Shown here piece by piece: positions 52,773 to 61,952 of a DNA stretch of 64,000 bases. The first letter of the stretch is position 1. Each line of letters opens with the position of its first letter. Source of the DNA: Flavobacteriaceae bacterium (GTDB lineage Bacteria > Bacteroidota > Bacteroidia > Flavobacteriales > Flavobacteriaceae); assembly GCA_947488595.1 (NCBI GenBank), contig CANKZI010000003.1:62001-126000 (forward strand), in the 5' to 3' direction. Both the position numbers and the translations under genes were made by a program. The notes beneath the pieces were generated by a model. That model saw only the letters and a list, made by a program, of their open reading frames with translations, was not told the origin of the DNA and searched no databases.

Positions 52773-54218
52773 ATGAAATTAAATATTTTAAAAACTTCGC
52801 TTCTAATAACGCTTTTCGCTGGTTTGACAAGCAGTTGCGTGAACGATGATGATTATGGTATTCCGACTAGCGATTGTACCGAAACCACGCTAGTTGCCAC
52901 CAAAACAGTTCAAGAATTAATAGATCAGGCTCCTACTTTTGTTGATCCATCTGCGCCTTTTTTAACTGATGATGTTATTGAAGCTTATGTAGTTTCGAGC
53001 GATGAAGGCGGAAACTTTTACAAATCCATTTCGCTACAAACCAAAGGCACGCCAACCGTTGCTCCTGTAGGTTTTAGCGTTCCGGTTGATGCTGGCGGAT
53101 TGTTTACTAATTATCCTGTTGGCACCAAAGTACTTGTAAAATTATTGAACCAATATTCTGATATTTACAATGGATCGATGCGAATTGGTGGATTGTATGA
53201 ATTAGATCCTCGCGTTGGATTGAACCCTCCTGTATATGCCGTTGGAAGAATTTCTATTTTTGATTACAGCAAGGTATTGGTGCGTTCTTGCACAAAACTG
53301 GACGAATCAGAATTGGTTAGAACAGTTAGTATTCCAGAGCTTACAGGAAGTAACGGAGATAAATATTTGAACACTTTGATTGAGTTAGAAAATGTTCAGT
53401 TTGTTAGTGAAGTTGTCGGAAAACCTTATTACGACATAGACAATGATTTGGGTGGTGCTACCAATTATGATTTAACAGATAATGTAAATAACAAAATCAT
53501 TTTCAGAACGAGTAGCTTTGCCAATTTTGCAGGCAATAAAGCGCCAGCGTTGAGTGGAAAAGTAAGAGGTATTTTGACCAAATATAACACCGATTATCAA
53601 TTTTTAGCGCGAACTGCTTCAGACATTAATTTGACCGAGCCAAGATTCAATATCGATTTATCGGCGCCTATAATTGGAAATGCCATCACTTTTACAGGAA
53701 GCTTTACAGAAAATTTTGAAAGTTATGTAACAACTTCTCCAGCCAACAGGTCATTCCCTAAATATATTAATGATCCAGTAGTAGGAACAAGATATTGGAG
53801 TAATACCACTTTTGGTGGAAACAAATATATTCAAATGACTTCCTTTGGCGGAACGGGCGAAGACAATCGTACTTTGTTTTTTGTTCCAGTTGATCTCACT
53901 GCCGCCAATACATTTTCATTCCAATCAAAAGCTGGTTTTGCAAATGGAGCGGTTTTAAAAGTATATTATATTTTAGCAACCAATTATACACCTGGCAACG
54001 CAATTAATAATGCTTCATTGGTTAATATTACATCCAATTTTACAATTTCGCCAGGTCAAGCTTCTGGTTATCCAACAACTTTTACCAACAGTGGAAGTTA
54101 TGCAATTCCTGCGGATGTAACTGGCAATGGTTATTTTGTGTTTGAATATATTGGTAGCGGAGTTTCAAGTCCGGTATTGACAACAACAATGCAAATTGAT
54201 AACATTGTAGTAAATTAA
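52773..54218 (+). CDS. DUF5689-like domain lipoprotein with C-terminal choice-of-anchor J-like domain
   Basis: Lipobox FAGLTSSCVNDDD; DDVIEAYVVSSDEGGNFYKSISLQT..; C-terminal TMQIDNIVVN parallels upstream gene. Confidence 0.8.
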   Translation: MKLNILKTSLLITLFAGLTSSCVNDDDYGIPTSDCTETTLVATKTVQELIDQAPTFVDPSAPFLTDDVIEAYVVSSDEGGNFYKSISLQTKGTPTVAPVGFSVPVDAGGLFTNYPVGTKVLVKLLNQYSDIYNGSMRIGGLYELDPRVGLNPPVYAVGRISIFDYSKVLVRSCTKLDESELVRTVSIPELTGSNGDKYLNTLIELENVQFVSEVVGKPYYDIDNDLGGATNYDLTDNVNNKIIFRTSSFANFAGNKAPALSGKVRGILTKYNTDYQFLARTASDINLTEPRFNIDLSAPIIGNAITFTGSFTENFESYVTTSPANRSFPKYINDPVVGTRYWSNTTFGGNKYIQMTSFGGTGEDNRTLFFVPVDLTAANTFSFQSKAGFANGAVLKVYYILATNYTPGNAINNASLVNITSNFTISPGQASGYPTTFTNSGSYAIPADVTGNGYFVFEYIGSGVSSPVLTTTMQIDNIVVN

Positions 54219-54236
54219 TTTAATTCTTATAAACAC

Positions 54237-54267
54237 AAAAAAGGCTTCCAATGCGGGAGCCTTTTTT
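54237..54267. terminator. Bidirectional hairpin terminator
   Basis: aaaaaaggcttcc-aatgc-gggagcctttttt. Confidence 0.82.
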
Positions 54268-54739
54268 ATTTCCAAATGGATTGCACTATAATTTCATTCC
54301 ATGTATGACTGTAAACAAAATAAACCAAACGGACAAAATGGTACACTCCCAAAGCAATGCCCAAACTGTAAGCCAATTTTTTGTTGTATAAAACCGCATT
54401 AAAACACTCCTTTTTGGTAATGATTTCGAAACTTAGCACCAATACCGTGATTACGCAAAAAACAACTACAAAAGGCCCTAAAACATGATAATACAAACTT
54501 TTATTTATCTCGCCTTCGTAAAAATAAACCAACGATTTGGTGATGCCGCAACCCGGACACGGAAAGCCAGTGAGCATTTTGAAAGGACAAAACGATTGGT
54601 CTGTATCGAGATGGTGGTCGCTGTTGTTACGCATTAAAAAAAACGGAATTGAAAGTGTTAATATTGCACCTACGATTCCGTAAATTTTTCGTTTTGTTTT
54701 GTTCTTATTTGTATAGTTTATTGAGGTCACTTTGTACAA
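54266..54739 (-). CDS. DUF2752 domain-containing membrane protein (start uncertain)
   Basis: DQSFCPFKMLTGFPCPGCGITKSLVYFYEGEINKSLYYHVLGPFV; 5' end overlaps the upstream gene. Confidence 0.82.
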   Translation of the reverse strand: MYKVTSINYTNKNKTKRKIYGIVGAILTLSIPFFLMRNNSDHHLDTDQSFCPFKMLTGFPCPGCGITKSLVYFYEGEINKSLYYHVLGPFVVVFCVITVLVLSFEIITKKECFNAVLYNKKLAYSLGIALGVYHFVRLVYFVYSHTWNEIIVQSIWK

Positions 54740-55103
54740 TCATTGCGGCTACCATCGGAAAGAAAAGTCCCAAAATTAATAACAAAACCGTATCGTCTTT
54801 TTGAGGCGCATTGGTTCTTTGGTACACTTTTGGCATTCCGTCGCGCGCAACCAAATAAAAGAAGTAAATATTTATTGGATAGCAACATCCCGCAAAAATT
54901 GCAATTGGTTGCGAAATGATTTCGCGGTCAACAACTGAATTTAGCACATCGGCTACTTTGATGTTCCAATAAATCAAATACAAACCGCAGGTAATAATTC
55001 CTAAAATCAACACCAAAATAGGATCAACTTTAAAATAAGGAATGGGAGTTTGCGGCGTTGTTGGCGTGTTCCAACTTTCAAATTTCGGATCGTCTTGGCT
55101 CAT
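54705..55103 (-). CDS. DUF4234/dispanin-like small membrane protein
   Basis: PILVLILGIITCGLYLIYWNIKVADVLNSVV; multiple TM segments. Confidence 0.7.
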   Translation of the reverse strand: MSQDDPKFESWNTPTTPQTPIPYFKVDPILVLILGIITCGLYLIYWNIKVADVLNSVVDREIISQPIAIFAGCCYPINIYFFYLVARDGMPKVYQRTNAPQKDDTVLLLILGLFFPMVAAMIVQSDLNKLYK

Positions 55104-55145
55104 GTTTTGTGTTTTTGTGTTTATGATTCAATAAAAATATAAAAA

Positions 55146-56504
55146 TTATTGAAACGCTTTATCATGTGGCTCCCAAAGTTCAATTTTATTGCCTTCTAAA
55201 TCCAATATCCAGCCAAATTTTCCATAATCATATGAGGCGATTTCATCGATTATTGTGACGCCATCTTGTCGTAATGTTTCCAAAAGCGACACTAAATTAT
55301 CCACCCTGAAATTCTGCATAAACTGTTTTTCGCTTGGCGCAAAATAAGTAGTATCGTTTTGAAAAGGCGACCATTGCGTAGAACAATCGTAACCATTGTT
55401 ATCTTTCCACCAAAATGTCGAACCATAATCGTCCGTTTTTAAACCTAGATGTTTGTTGTACCAAGCGACCAATGCCTTTGGATCTTTGGATTTAAAGAAA
55501 ACACCTCCAATTCCCGTAACTTTTTTGGTATTGGATTTTGCTTCTTGCGTCGGAAAATACTTGTTTTTTATTTTATCTGCAATGACTTGCGCCAAACGTT
55601 CGTGGCTTTCAAAAGTCCAACCTGCAATGTGTGGCGTCAAAAGCACGTTGTTGGCTTTGAGCAAATAAGAAAAACTTTCGGCGACATGATTTTCTAAAAA
55701 CAAATTTTCGAATGATGTTTTTTCGTATTCAAGAACATCCAAACCAGCTCCTAGAATTTTTTTGGATTGCAAAGCTTTTACCAAATCATCGGTAACCACA
55801 TTTTTGCCACGCGAAGTATTAATCAGCCAAAAAGGTTTCGCAAAAGCATTGATAAAATCGGTATTGACCATTTTATCGGTAAGGTTTGTCCAAGGAACAT
55901 GCAAACTTAATACGTCGGTTTTTTGCTGTAATTCGGCTAAAGTGACCTGTCTTGCATTGGGATCTCCTTTATTTTCGAGCAAATCAAAACACAAAACTTC
56001 GACCTCAAAACCGCGTAATTTTTTAGCAAATGATTGTCCCATATTGCCATATCCAATAATTCCAACTGTTTTTCCGTCGAGTTCGTGACCACGGTTGCTT
56101 TCGCGCTGCCAAGTTCCCGATTTAATTTCGGCATCAGCAATATTCAAACGGTTGAACAACGAAAGCAACATGCCCAAAGTTTGTTCGCCCACTGCATTGC
56201 GATTGCCTTCGGGCGCCGCGATAAGTGTAATGCCTTTCAAAGTGGCGTAATCGCAGTCAATACTTTCGAGTCCAGCTCCGACACGGGCAATAAATTGAAG
56301 TTGACTTGCTTTGTCTAAAAAAGTGCGATCTATTTTAAAACGGCTGCGAATGACGATGCCTTGGTAATTGTGAATTTTGGCTTCGATATCTGCTTTTGTA
56401 GCATCATAATCTTCGTGGTTGTCGAATCCAGCTGCTTGCAACTGTCTTAAAAGCAACGGATGGTTGCTGTCGATGTGGAGAATTTTTATATCTGATGGTT
56501 TCAT
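55146..56504 (-). CDS. D-2-hydroxyacid dehydrogenase fused to C-terminal VOC (glyoxalase-like) domain
   Basis: GKTVGIIGYGNMGQSFAKKLRGF, LHVPWTNLTDKMVNTDFINAF, LLTPHIAGWTFESHERLAQVIADKIK then VTGIGGVFFKSKDPKALVAWYNKHLGLKTDDYGSTFWW..KFGWILDLEGNKIELWEPHD. Confidence 0.88.
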   Translation of the reverse strand: MKPSDIKILHIDSNHPLLLRQLQAAGFDNHEDYDATKADIEAKIHNYQGIVIRSRFKIDRTFLDKASQLQFIARVGAGLESIDCDYATLKGITLIAAPEGNRNAVGEQTLGMLLSLFNRLNIADAEIKSGTWQRESNRGHELDGKTVGIIGYGNMGQSFAKKLRGFEVEVLCFDLLENKGDPNARQVTLAELQQKTDVLSLHVPWTNLTDKMVNTDFINAFAKPFWLINTSRGKNVVTDDLVKALQSKKILGAGLDVLEYEKTSFENLFLENHVAESFSYLLKANNVLLTPHIAGWTFESHERLAQVIADKIKNKYFPTQEAKSNTKKVTGIGGVFFKSKDPKALVAWYNKHLGLKTDDYGSTFWWKDNNGYDCSTQWSPFQNDTTYFAPSEKQFMQNFRVDNLVSLLETLRQDGVTIIDEIASYDYGKFGWILDLEGNKIELWEPHDKAFQ

Positions 56505-56584
56505 AAGCAGTAACGTTGAATTTTAAAAATACAAAATATTGTCTAAGACGGAACATGGATTTAAATATTATATTGCCCAAGCGA

Positions 56585-56995
56585 TTATACTTCTATTTTT
56601 TGTAAAGATATTTTGATGCCTTTATTGCGTAAAGAACTAATACCATGGCACTATATTTTGATGCGCACGACAATAGTACGAACTTGTGGTGTGCTTACCT
56701 TATCACTAATGTGTTCGCGACGCACGTTTACTTGGAGCAACATTTGTGCGGCGTCTTTTAATGTTTATGTGGCCATTGCCAATGCTATAATCGTATGAAT
56801 GATAATGTCGGCAATTGCAATATTGTGATTATTGTCGGAATCCAATGCAATTCCTTTTTTTTCAAGGTATTGTATGGCAACTTTATTACTACTTGCTATT
56901 GTAACCAAATGATTTTGAGCAAACTGTGATAATCCAAAAGCGATTACAGCACCCAAATTATCGCCAACCTTATTTGTACTTTCATGACTTTTTAA
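56585..56995 (-). pseudogene. proC: Degraded pyrroline-5-carboxylate reductase (proC) remnant
   Basis: MKVQI [frameshift] VGDNLGAVIAFGLSQFAQNHLVTIASSNKVAIQYLEKKGIALDSDNNHNIAIADIIIHTI [internal deletion] ALAMAT* TLKDAAQMLLQVNVRREHISDKVSTPQVRTIVVRIKI*CHGISSLRNKGIKISLQKIEV. Confidence 0.85.
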
Positions 56996-57003
56996 TATAA
57001 AGA

Positions 57004-58356
57004 TCAAAATCCTAAAATTAACTTTGCAATAGAAAAATAAATTAATATTCCACAAATATCATTGCTTGTTGTAATAAATGGACCGGTTGCCAATGCAGGA
57101 TCAATGCCGAATTTATCTAGCAAAAGTGGAATAAATGTGCCTATTAGTGACGCAATAATAATTACCGAAACCAAGGCAATGGTTACGATTATGCCAATGA
57201 TAACTTCGACATTTAAAAGAAAATGACTTCCTAAAAACAGTATCGCCGCAAGAATAAAGCCATTGAGCAAACTAAGAGAAACTTCTTTAATCAATCGGTT
57301 AAATAGGGAACCGCTCAATGTGTCATTGGCCAAACCCTGGACGATAATTGCCGATGATTGTACACCAACATTGCCCGCCATTGCCGCAATTAGTGGTGTA
57401 AAAAAGAACAAATTACCGTGTTGCAGCATAGCGCCTTCAAATAATCCGAGGACGCGAACGGTTATAAATCCACCCAAAAGTGCCAGCACCAACCAAGGCA
57501 AACGTGCTTTTGTGAGTTCAATAATACTGTCATCGGCTTCAACATCTTGCGAGATACCCGCAGCCAACTGATAATCTTTATCGGCTTCATCTTTGATTAC
57601 ATCGACAATATCATCGATTGTAATACGACCAACCAAACGGCCCAATTCGTCGATAACAGGAATGGCTTCGAGGTCATATTTTTGCATGATACGGGCGACT
57701 TCGACATCTTCGGTATCGACTTTAACCGAATTTAATTTTCGGATATACACCTCACTAATGGGCGTTTTTGTTGAAGTTGTCAATAAATCCTTTAGCGACA
57801 ATCGGCCTTTTAAACGGTTTTCATCGTCGACTACATAAATTGAATGCACTCTTGAAATATTTTCCGCTTGGATGCGCATTTCTTTGACGCAAGTCAGAAC
57901 ATTCCAGTTTTCGTTTACTTTGACCAACTCTTTGTGCATGATCCCGCCTGCAGTATCTTCGTCATAGCGCAACAAATCTACAATATCTTTGGCGTGCTCC
58001 ACGTCTTGGAGTTCCGAGATTACTTCTTGCTTTTTGCTTTGCGAAAGTTCGGCAATAATATCGGCAGCATCGTTGGTTTCGAGTTCGTCAAGCTCTTCGG
58101 CAATCTCTTTAGGCGAAAGGCGGTTGAGAATATTCTCTCTTAAATCGTCTTCGAGTTCTAGCAGAATTTCGGCTGTTTTCTCGCTGTCTAAAACTTTAAA
58201 AATATAAGTTGCTTCGTCAAAATCGAGTTCGTCAAGAATTTCGGCAATATCAGCATGGTGCAAGTCTTGAAGTAAAACTTCCAATTGTTGGTCGTTTTTG
58301 GCTTCAATGAGTTGTTCTAATTCGGTGATTAGGCTTTTGCTGATTTTAAATTCCAT
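57004..58356 (-). CDS. mgtE: Magnesium transporter MgtE
   Basis: [25 protein letters not shown], paired CBS ([16 protein letters not shown]), TM domain [18 protein letters not shown]. Confidence 0.96.
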   Translation of the reverse strand: MEFKISKSLITELEQLIEAKNDQQLEVLLQDLHHADIAEILDELDFDEATYIFKVLDSEKTAEILLELEDDLRENILNRLSPKEIAEELDELETNDAADIIAELSQSKKQEVISELQDVEHAKDIVDLLRYDEDTAGGIMHKELVKVNENWNVLTCVKEMRIQAENISRVHSIYVVDDENRLKGRLSLKDLLTTSTKTPISEVYIRKLNSVKVDTEDVEVARIMQKYDLEAIPVIDELGRLVGRITIDDIVDVIKDEADKDYQLAAGISQDVEADDSIIELTKARLPWLVLALLGGFITVRVLGLFEGAMLQHGNLFFFTPLIAAMAGNVGVQSSAIIVQGLANDTLSGSLFNRLIKEVSLSLLNGFILAAILFLGSHFLLNVEVIIGIIVTIALVSVIIIASLIGTFIPLLLDKFGIDPALATGPFITTSNDICGILIYFSIAKLILGF

Positions 58357-59125
58357 CGGCTTCTATTTTTTGTGTGAGTACAATAAATTCGGCTACAGAC
58401 AATTGCTCTGGGCGAAGGTCAAAGATAGCATCTTCTCTTAAATTATCAGATAAATTTAATGTTTTTAAACTGTTACGCAAAGTTTTTCGGCGTTGCTGAA
58501 ATGCGATTTTAACCACTGTGAAAAATAACTTTTCGCCACAAGGCAAACTGTAATTTTCTTTTCTGCGCAAACGCAAGACACCTGATTTTACTTTTGGTGG
58601 CGGAATAAAAACAGTTTCATCAACCGTAAATAAATACTCCGCATCATAAAAAGCTTGTACCAAAACCGAGAGGATTCCGTAGGCCTTTGTTCCTTTTTTT
58701 TCACAAATTCTTTCGGCAACTTCTTTTTGAAACATACCGGCAAACTCTGGAATCTGATGGCGGTATTCCAATGCACGAAACACTATTTGAGTCGAAATAT
58801 TATACGGAAAATTGCCAATAATTGCCAGTTGTTTGCCTTCAAAAATAGTGTTAATGTTGTATTTTAAAAAATCTTGTGCTATAATTTTTCCGTGAAGTTT
58901 CGGATAATTCTCTTCTAAATACGTGACCGATTCGGTATCAATTTCGATAACATAAGTGATGGTCGGTTTTTCGAGCAAATATTTGGTCAAAACCCCCATT
59001 CCAGGGCCAATTTCTAAAACATCGTCGTAGCCTTCAAAACGCAAAGTATCGGCAATGGCTTTTGCTATGCTTTCGTCTTTTAAAAAATGCTGTCCTAAAT
59101 GCTTTTTGGCTTTTACTTTTTCCAT
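58346..59125 (-). CDS. rsmA: 16S rRNA (adenine1518-N6/1519-N6)-dimethyltransferase
   Basis: [54 protein letters not shown]; start preferred at 59125. Confidence 0.96.
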   Translation of the reverse strand: MEKVKAKKHLGQHFLKDESIAKAIADTLRFEGYDDVLEIGPGMGVLTKYLLEKPTITYVIEIDTESVTYLEENYPKLHGKIIAQDFLKYNINTIFEGKQLAIIGNFPYNISTQIVFRALEYRHQIPEFAGMFQKEVAERICEKKGTKAYGILSVLVQAFYDAEYLFTVDETVFIPPPKVKSGVLRLRRKENYSLPCGEKLFFTVVKIAFQQRRKTLRNSLKTLNLSDNLREDAIFDLRPEQLSVAEFIVLTQKIEADGI

Positions 59126-59162
59126 TATTTCGGTTTTGCCTAACGGCATTTGGAAGATTAAA

Positions 59163-59690
59163 TTATTTTTTATAACCTATTTTTTCTCGTTTAACAATCT
59201 CTTTTTTAGCAACGAGCTCATCCAAGTATTGAAAAACGAGTTCGATATTCTTGCCTTGATTTTCAATTTTCTTTTTCATTTTTTCGACATCCAATCGAAT
59301 TTCGGTGGTGTCCAGTAACATCGCTCTCACTTTAGAAAATATCCGCATGATTTGGATATTGGTTTGAATGGCTTTTTGACTATTAAGAACACTCGAAAGC
59401 ATTAAAACGCCATGCTCACTAAATACCATCGGCGCATAACGCAAACCCATTTTGTCGGTATTGGAGGACGCAAATTGCGACCTCCAATTTTGGAATTCTT
59501 TCGAAGACAATTCAAACATAAAATCTTTTGGAAAACGCTCGATATTGCGTCTTACCGCTTCTTTCAGTCTTTTGGTCTTTACGCAATTAAACAAAGCTAA
59601 ATCTCTATCAATCATCACTTTGTGGTTTCGAATAAAATAGATCTTATTCAACACAACTTCTTCTGGAAGTACTAAAATTTCCTGGCTCAT
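59163..59690 (-). CDS. ORF6N domain-containing protein
   Basis: [88 protein letters not shown]. Confidence 0.92.
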   Translation of the reverse strand: MSQEILVLPEEVVLNKIYFIRNHKVMIDRDLALFNCVKTKRLKEAVRRNIERFPKDFMFELSSKEFQNWRSQFASSNTDKMGLRYAPMVFSEHGVLMLSSVLNSQKAIQTNIQIMRIFSKVRAMLLDTTEIRLDVEKMKKKIENQGKNIELVFQYLDELVAKKEIVKREKIGYKK

Positions 59691-59726
59691 ATAATAATTT
59701 TTCTAGTGGCGTATAAAAATAAAAAA

Positions 59727-60038
59727 CTAATGCTCTGAAATCACTTCTAATTCTGTTCTAAAAGCCAACATTTTATCGCCAAAAAGCGAAAGGGCTTTAT
59801 CGCGCAATTGTGGCGCATCTTCTAAATAATATTTTTGTAAAGTGGCTTGACTGTCTGTTGTATATTGTACAGAATAGGTAACGCCTCCCATTTCTTCTTC
59901 AACCAAAACCTTTACGAGTCGAGCTGCCGAAAATTTTTTGGTTGCTAAAACTTCTGGAATATGAATCTCTTGCATCCACTGCAACCATTGGTGGTGAATC
60001 GATTCGTCTATATTTGAGGTTACATTGTATATGATCAT
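59727..60038 (-). CDS. DUF4286 family protein
   Basis: MIIYNVTSNIDESIHHQWLQWMQEIHIPEVLATKKF. Confidence 0.87.
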   Translation of the reverse strand: MIIYNVTSNIDESIHHQWLQWMQEIHIPEVLATKKFSAARLVKVLVEEEMGGVTYSVQYTTDSQATLQKYYLEDAPQLRDKALSLFGDKMLAFRTELEVISEH

Positions 60039-60097
60039 TTTTTTGGTATTTGTATTTTTAAATAGGATAAAGATTTCATTTTTGGATAATCCAAAAA

Positions 60098-61879
60098 CTA
60101 TAAATTATTATCGCCTCTTAATTGTCGGAATTTTTTTCGGGCATCAATAAAATAAATACTATCTTCATGTTCAAACAATATTTTTTCATAAAGTGGTTTT
60201 GCCTTTTCGGGTTCCTGCAATTGTTTGTTGTAAATTTCTGCCGAAAAATAAAGTGCTTCGTCTATATAAATTCCTTCTTTAAATTGATTGATTACGGACT
60301 GATAATTGGCTAAAGCTTCATTAAAATTGCCTAACTTTTGATTTATTTTTCCAATGCGAAGCAAAGTAACATCTTGGATTTCTTCGGTTTTGTGTTCTTT
60401 GATTAATGCTTGAAATTGTGTCAAAGCGGCAGCTGTTTTATTTTGGTAAAGCAAATAATCGGCTCGGGCAAACTTTTTCAAATCGGTTTGTGTTGAGTCT
60501 GAAACCGTATTGTCATTAATCAACAAAAAGAATTCGAGCGCATCATTTGCTATCAATTGCGTCGCTGCTGATTTAAGGGCTTTGAATTGTTTTTGTGCCC
60601 AATCAAAATCGCCTTTAAAAAAACTTGTTTTAGCTGCTTTTAGACTGGCTTCATGTCCAACCTCATCATTTTTTAAATCGTCTTCAATTTGGGAATAATA
60701 GATCAAAGCTTGATTGAATTTTTCTTCAAACAATAAAATATCGCCCAATTCCATTTTTACTTCGGCAACTTGGTAATTGTTCAAAGGCAAATCAAGAGCT
60801 GTTTTTAAAATGATTTTTCCTTGCTCGGGATTGTTGCCAATAAAGGTGATAAAATGCGCTTGTAATAATTGTAAAGGCAATGAATACGGGCTAATTCCAT
60901 ATTCTTTTAGCAATAAATCCAACTCCGAATTGACGATTAAAAAATCTTTTTCGCTGGCTTTATCGGTTTTCATTTTCATTAAAAAAGTATGCGCTTGCAC
61001 TTTTAGTTCAGTATCTTGTGTGTTCTCTAAAACAAAACTAAAAATAGCGGTTGCAGTGGATTCATCTTGCTCTTCCATCGCCAATTGGGCCAAATTGACA
61101 ATGTTACTAAAAGTTTCGGGATTGCGTTTGTAAATGGCTTTTTGTTGAACAAATGCTTTAGAATAGTCTTTTTGTTGTACGAAAAACCAACTCAAATATT
61201 CATTCCAAAATACATCTTGGTCTTTTTGTGCGCGCAACAGCAAAGCTTTTTTTAGTGATATATTAAAAGATGCATCGCCTTCTTCCTCGCTCATAAACCG
61301 CGACAATTGGTTTTGGATTTGTATGGAACTTACTCGGTTTCTATATGCCTCATCGAGAAACTTTTCAATCATCAAATCTGTTTTGCCCAATTGTCCATAA
61401 ATAACGCCGATAGGATAATTAAAATTAAAATTAGGTTCTAATTTTGCGCCCAATTCATAAGCTTTTAATGCATAATCTAAAATTACTTTTCGCTCAAAAA
61501 CGGCTGCAATAGCATAAACATTTGAAGGGTTTTTTGTGATTTCATCAAGTGCCTTTTCGTAATTTTTTTTGGCTTCAACATCGTTTTTCTGCAATTGATA
61601 ATTATAGCCAAGCTCAACCAATAAATTGGGTTGTTTGTATTTTTCGATTCGCGCCATCAAACTTTTTTCGGCTTTGTCAAATCGCGATAATTGCTGGTAA
61701 CATTCGATTACTTTTTGAAAATAAAGCCCATTTGAATATTGGTTTTTAAGCAATTCTTCATAGCTGATTAAGGCTTTTTCAAAATCGCCTTTATCGAAAT
61801 AATTTTGGGCCAACTGTTCGTTTTGGGCAAAAAGGCCCAACGAAAAAAACAGCAGGATATAATAGATAATTTTTTTCAT
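60098..61879 (-). CDS. Secreted tetratricopeptide-repeat protein
   Basis: Signal peptide; repeated TPR pattern (AQNYFDKGDFEKALISYEELLKNQ, ALIYYSQIEDDLKNDEVGHEASLKAAKTSFFKGDFDWAQKQFK, KLGNFNEALANYQSVINQF). Confidence 0.88.
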   Translation of the reverse strand: MKKIIYYILLFFSLGLFAQNEQLAQNYFDKGDFEKALISYEELLKNQYSNGLYFQKVIECYQQLSRFDKAEKSLMARIEKYKQPNLLVELGYNYQLQKNDVEAKKNYEKALDEITKNPSNVYAIAAVFERKVILDYALKAYELGAKLEPNFNFNYPIGVIYGQLGKTDLMIEKFLDEAYRNRVSSIQIQNQLSRFMSEEEGDASFNISLKKALLLRAQKDQDVFWNEYLSWFFVQQKDYSKAFVQQKAIYKRNPETFSNIVNLAQLAMEEQDESTATAIFSFVLENTQDTELKVQAHTFLMKMKTDKASEKDFLIVNSELDLLLKEYGISPYSLPLQLLQAHFITFIGNNPEQGKIILKTALDLPLNNYQVAEVKMELGDILLFEEKFNQALIYYSQIEDDLKNDEVGHEASLKAAKTSFFKGDFDWAQKQFKALKSAATQLIANDALEFFLLINDNTVSDSTQTDLKKFARADYLLYQNKTAAALTQFQALIKEHKTEEIQDVTLLRIGKINQKLGNFNEALANYQSVINQFKEGIYIDEALYFSAEIYNKQLQEPEKAKPLYEKILFEHEDSIYFIDARKKFRQLRGDNNL

Positions 61880-61952
61880 CCGAATTAAAATAACAATGCA
61901 CTAATATAACAATAAGTTTGTCAAATTAGTACATTGATTTGGTAAAGAATTA

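Noticed and set aside
56765-57055. 96-aa minus-strand ORF in the ORF track as an intact gene
   Set aside because: Its start is in a frame extended by the upstream frameshift and it overlaps the mgtE 3' end; it is part of the decayed proC remnant, not a functional small protein.
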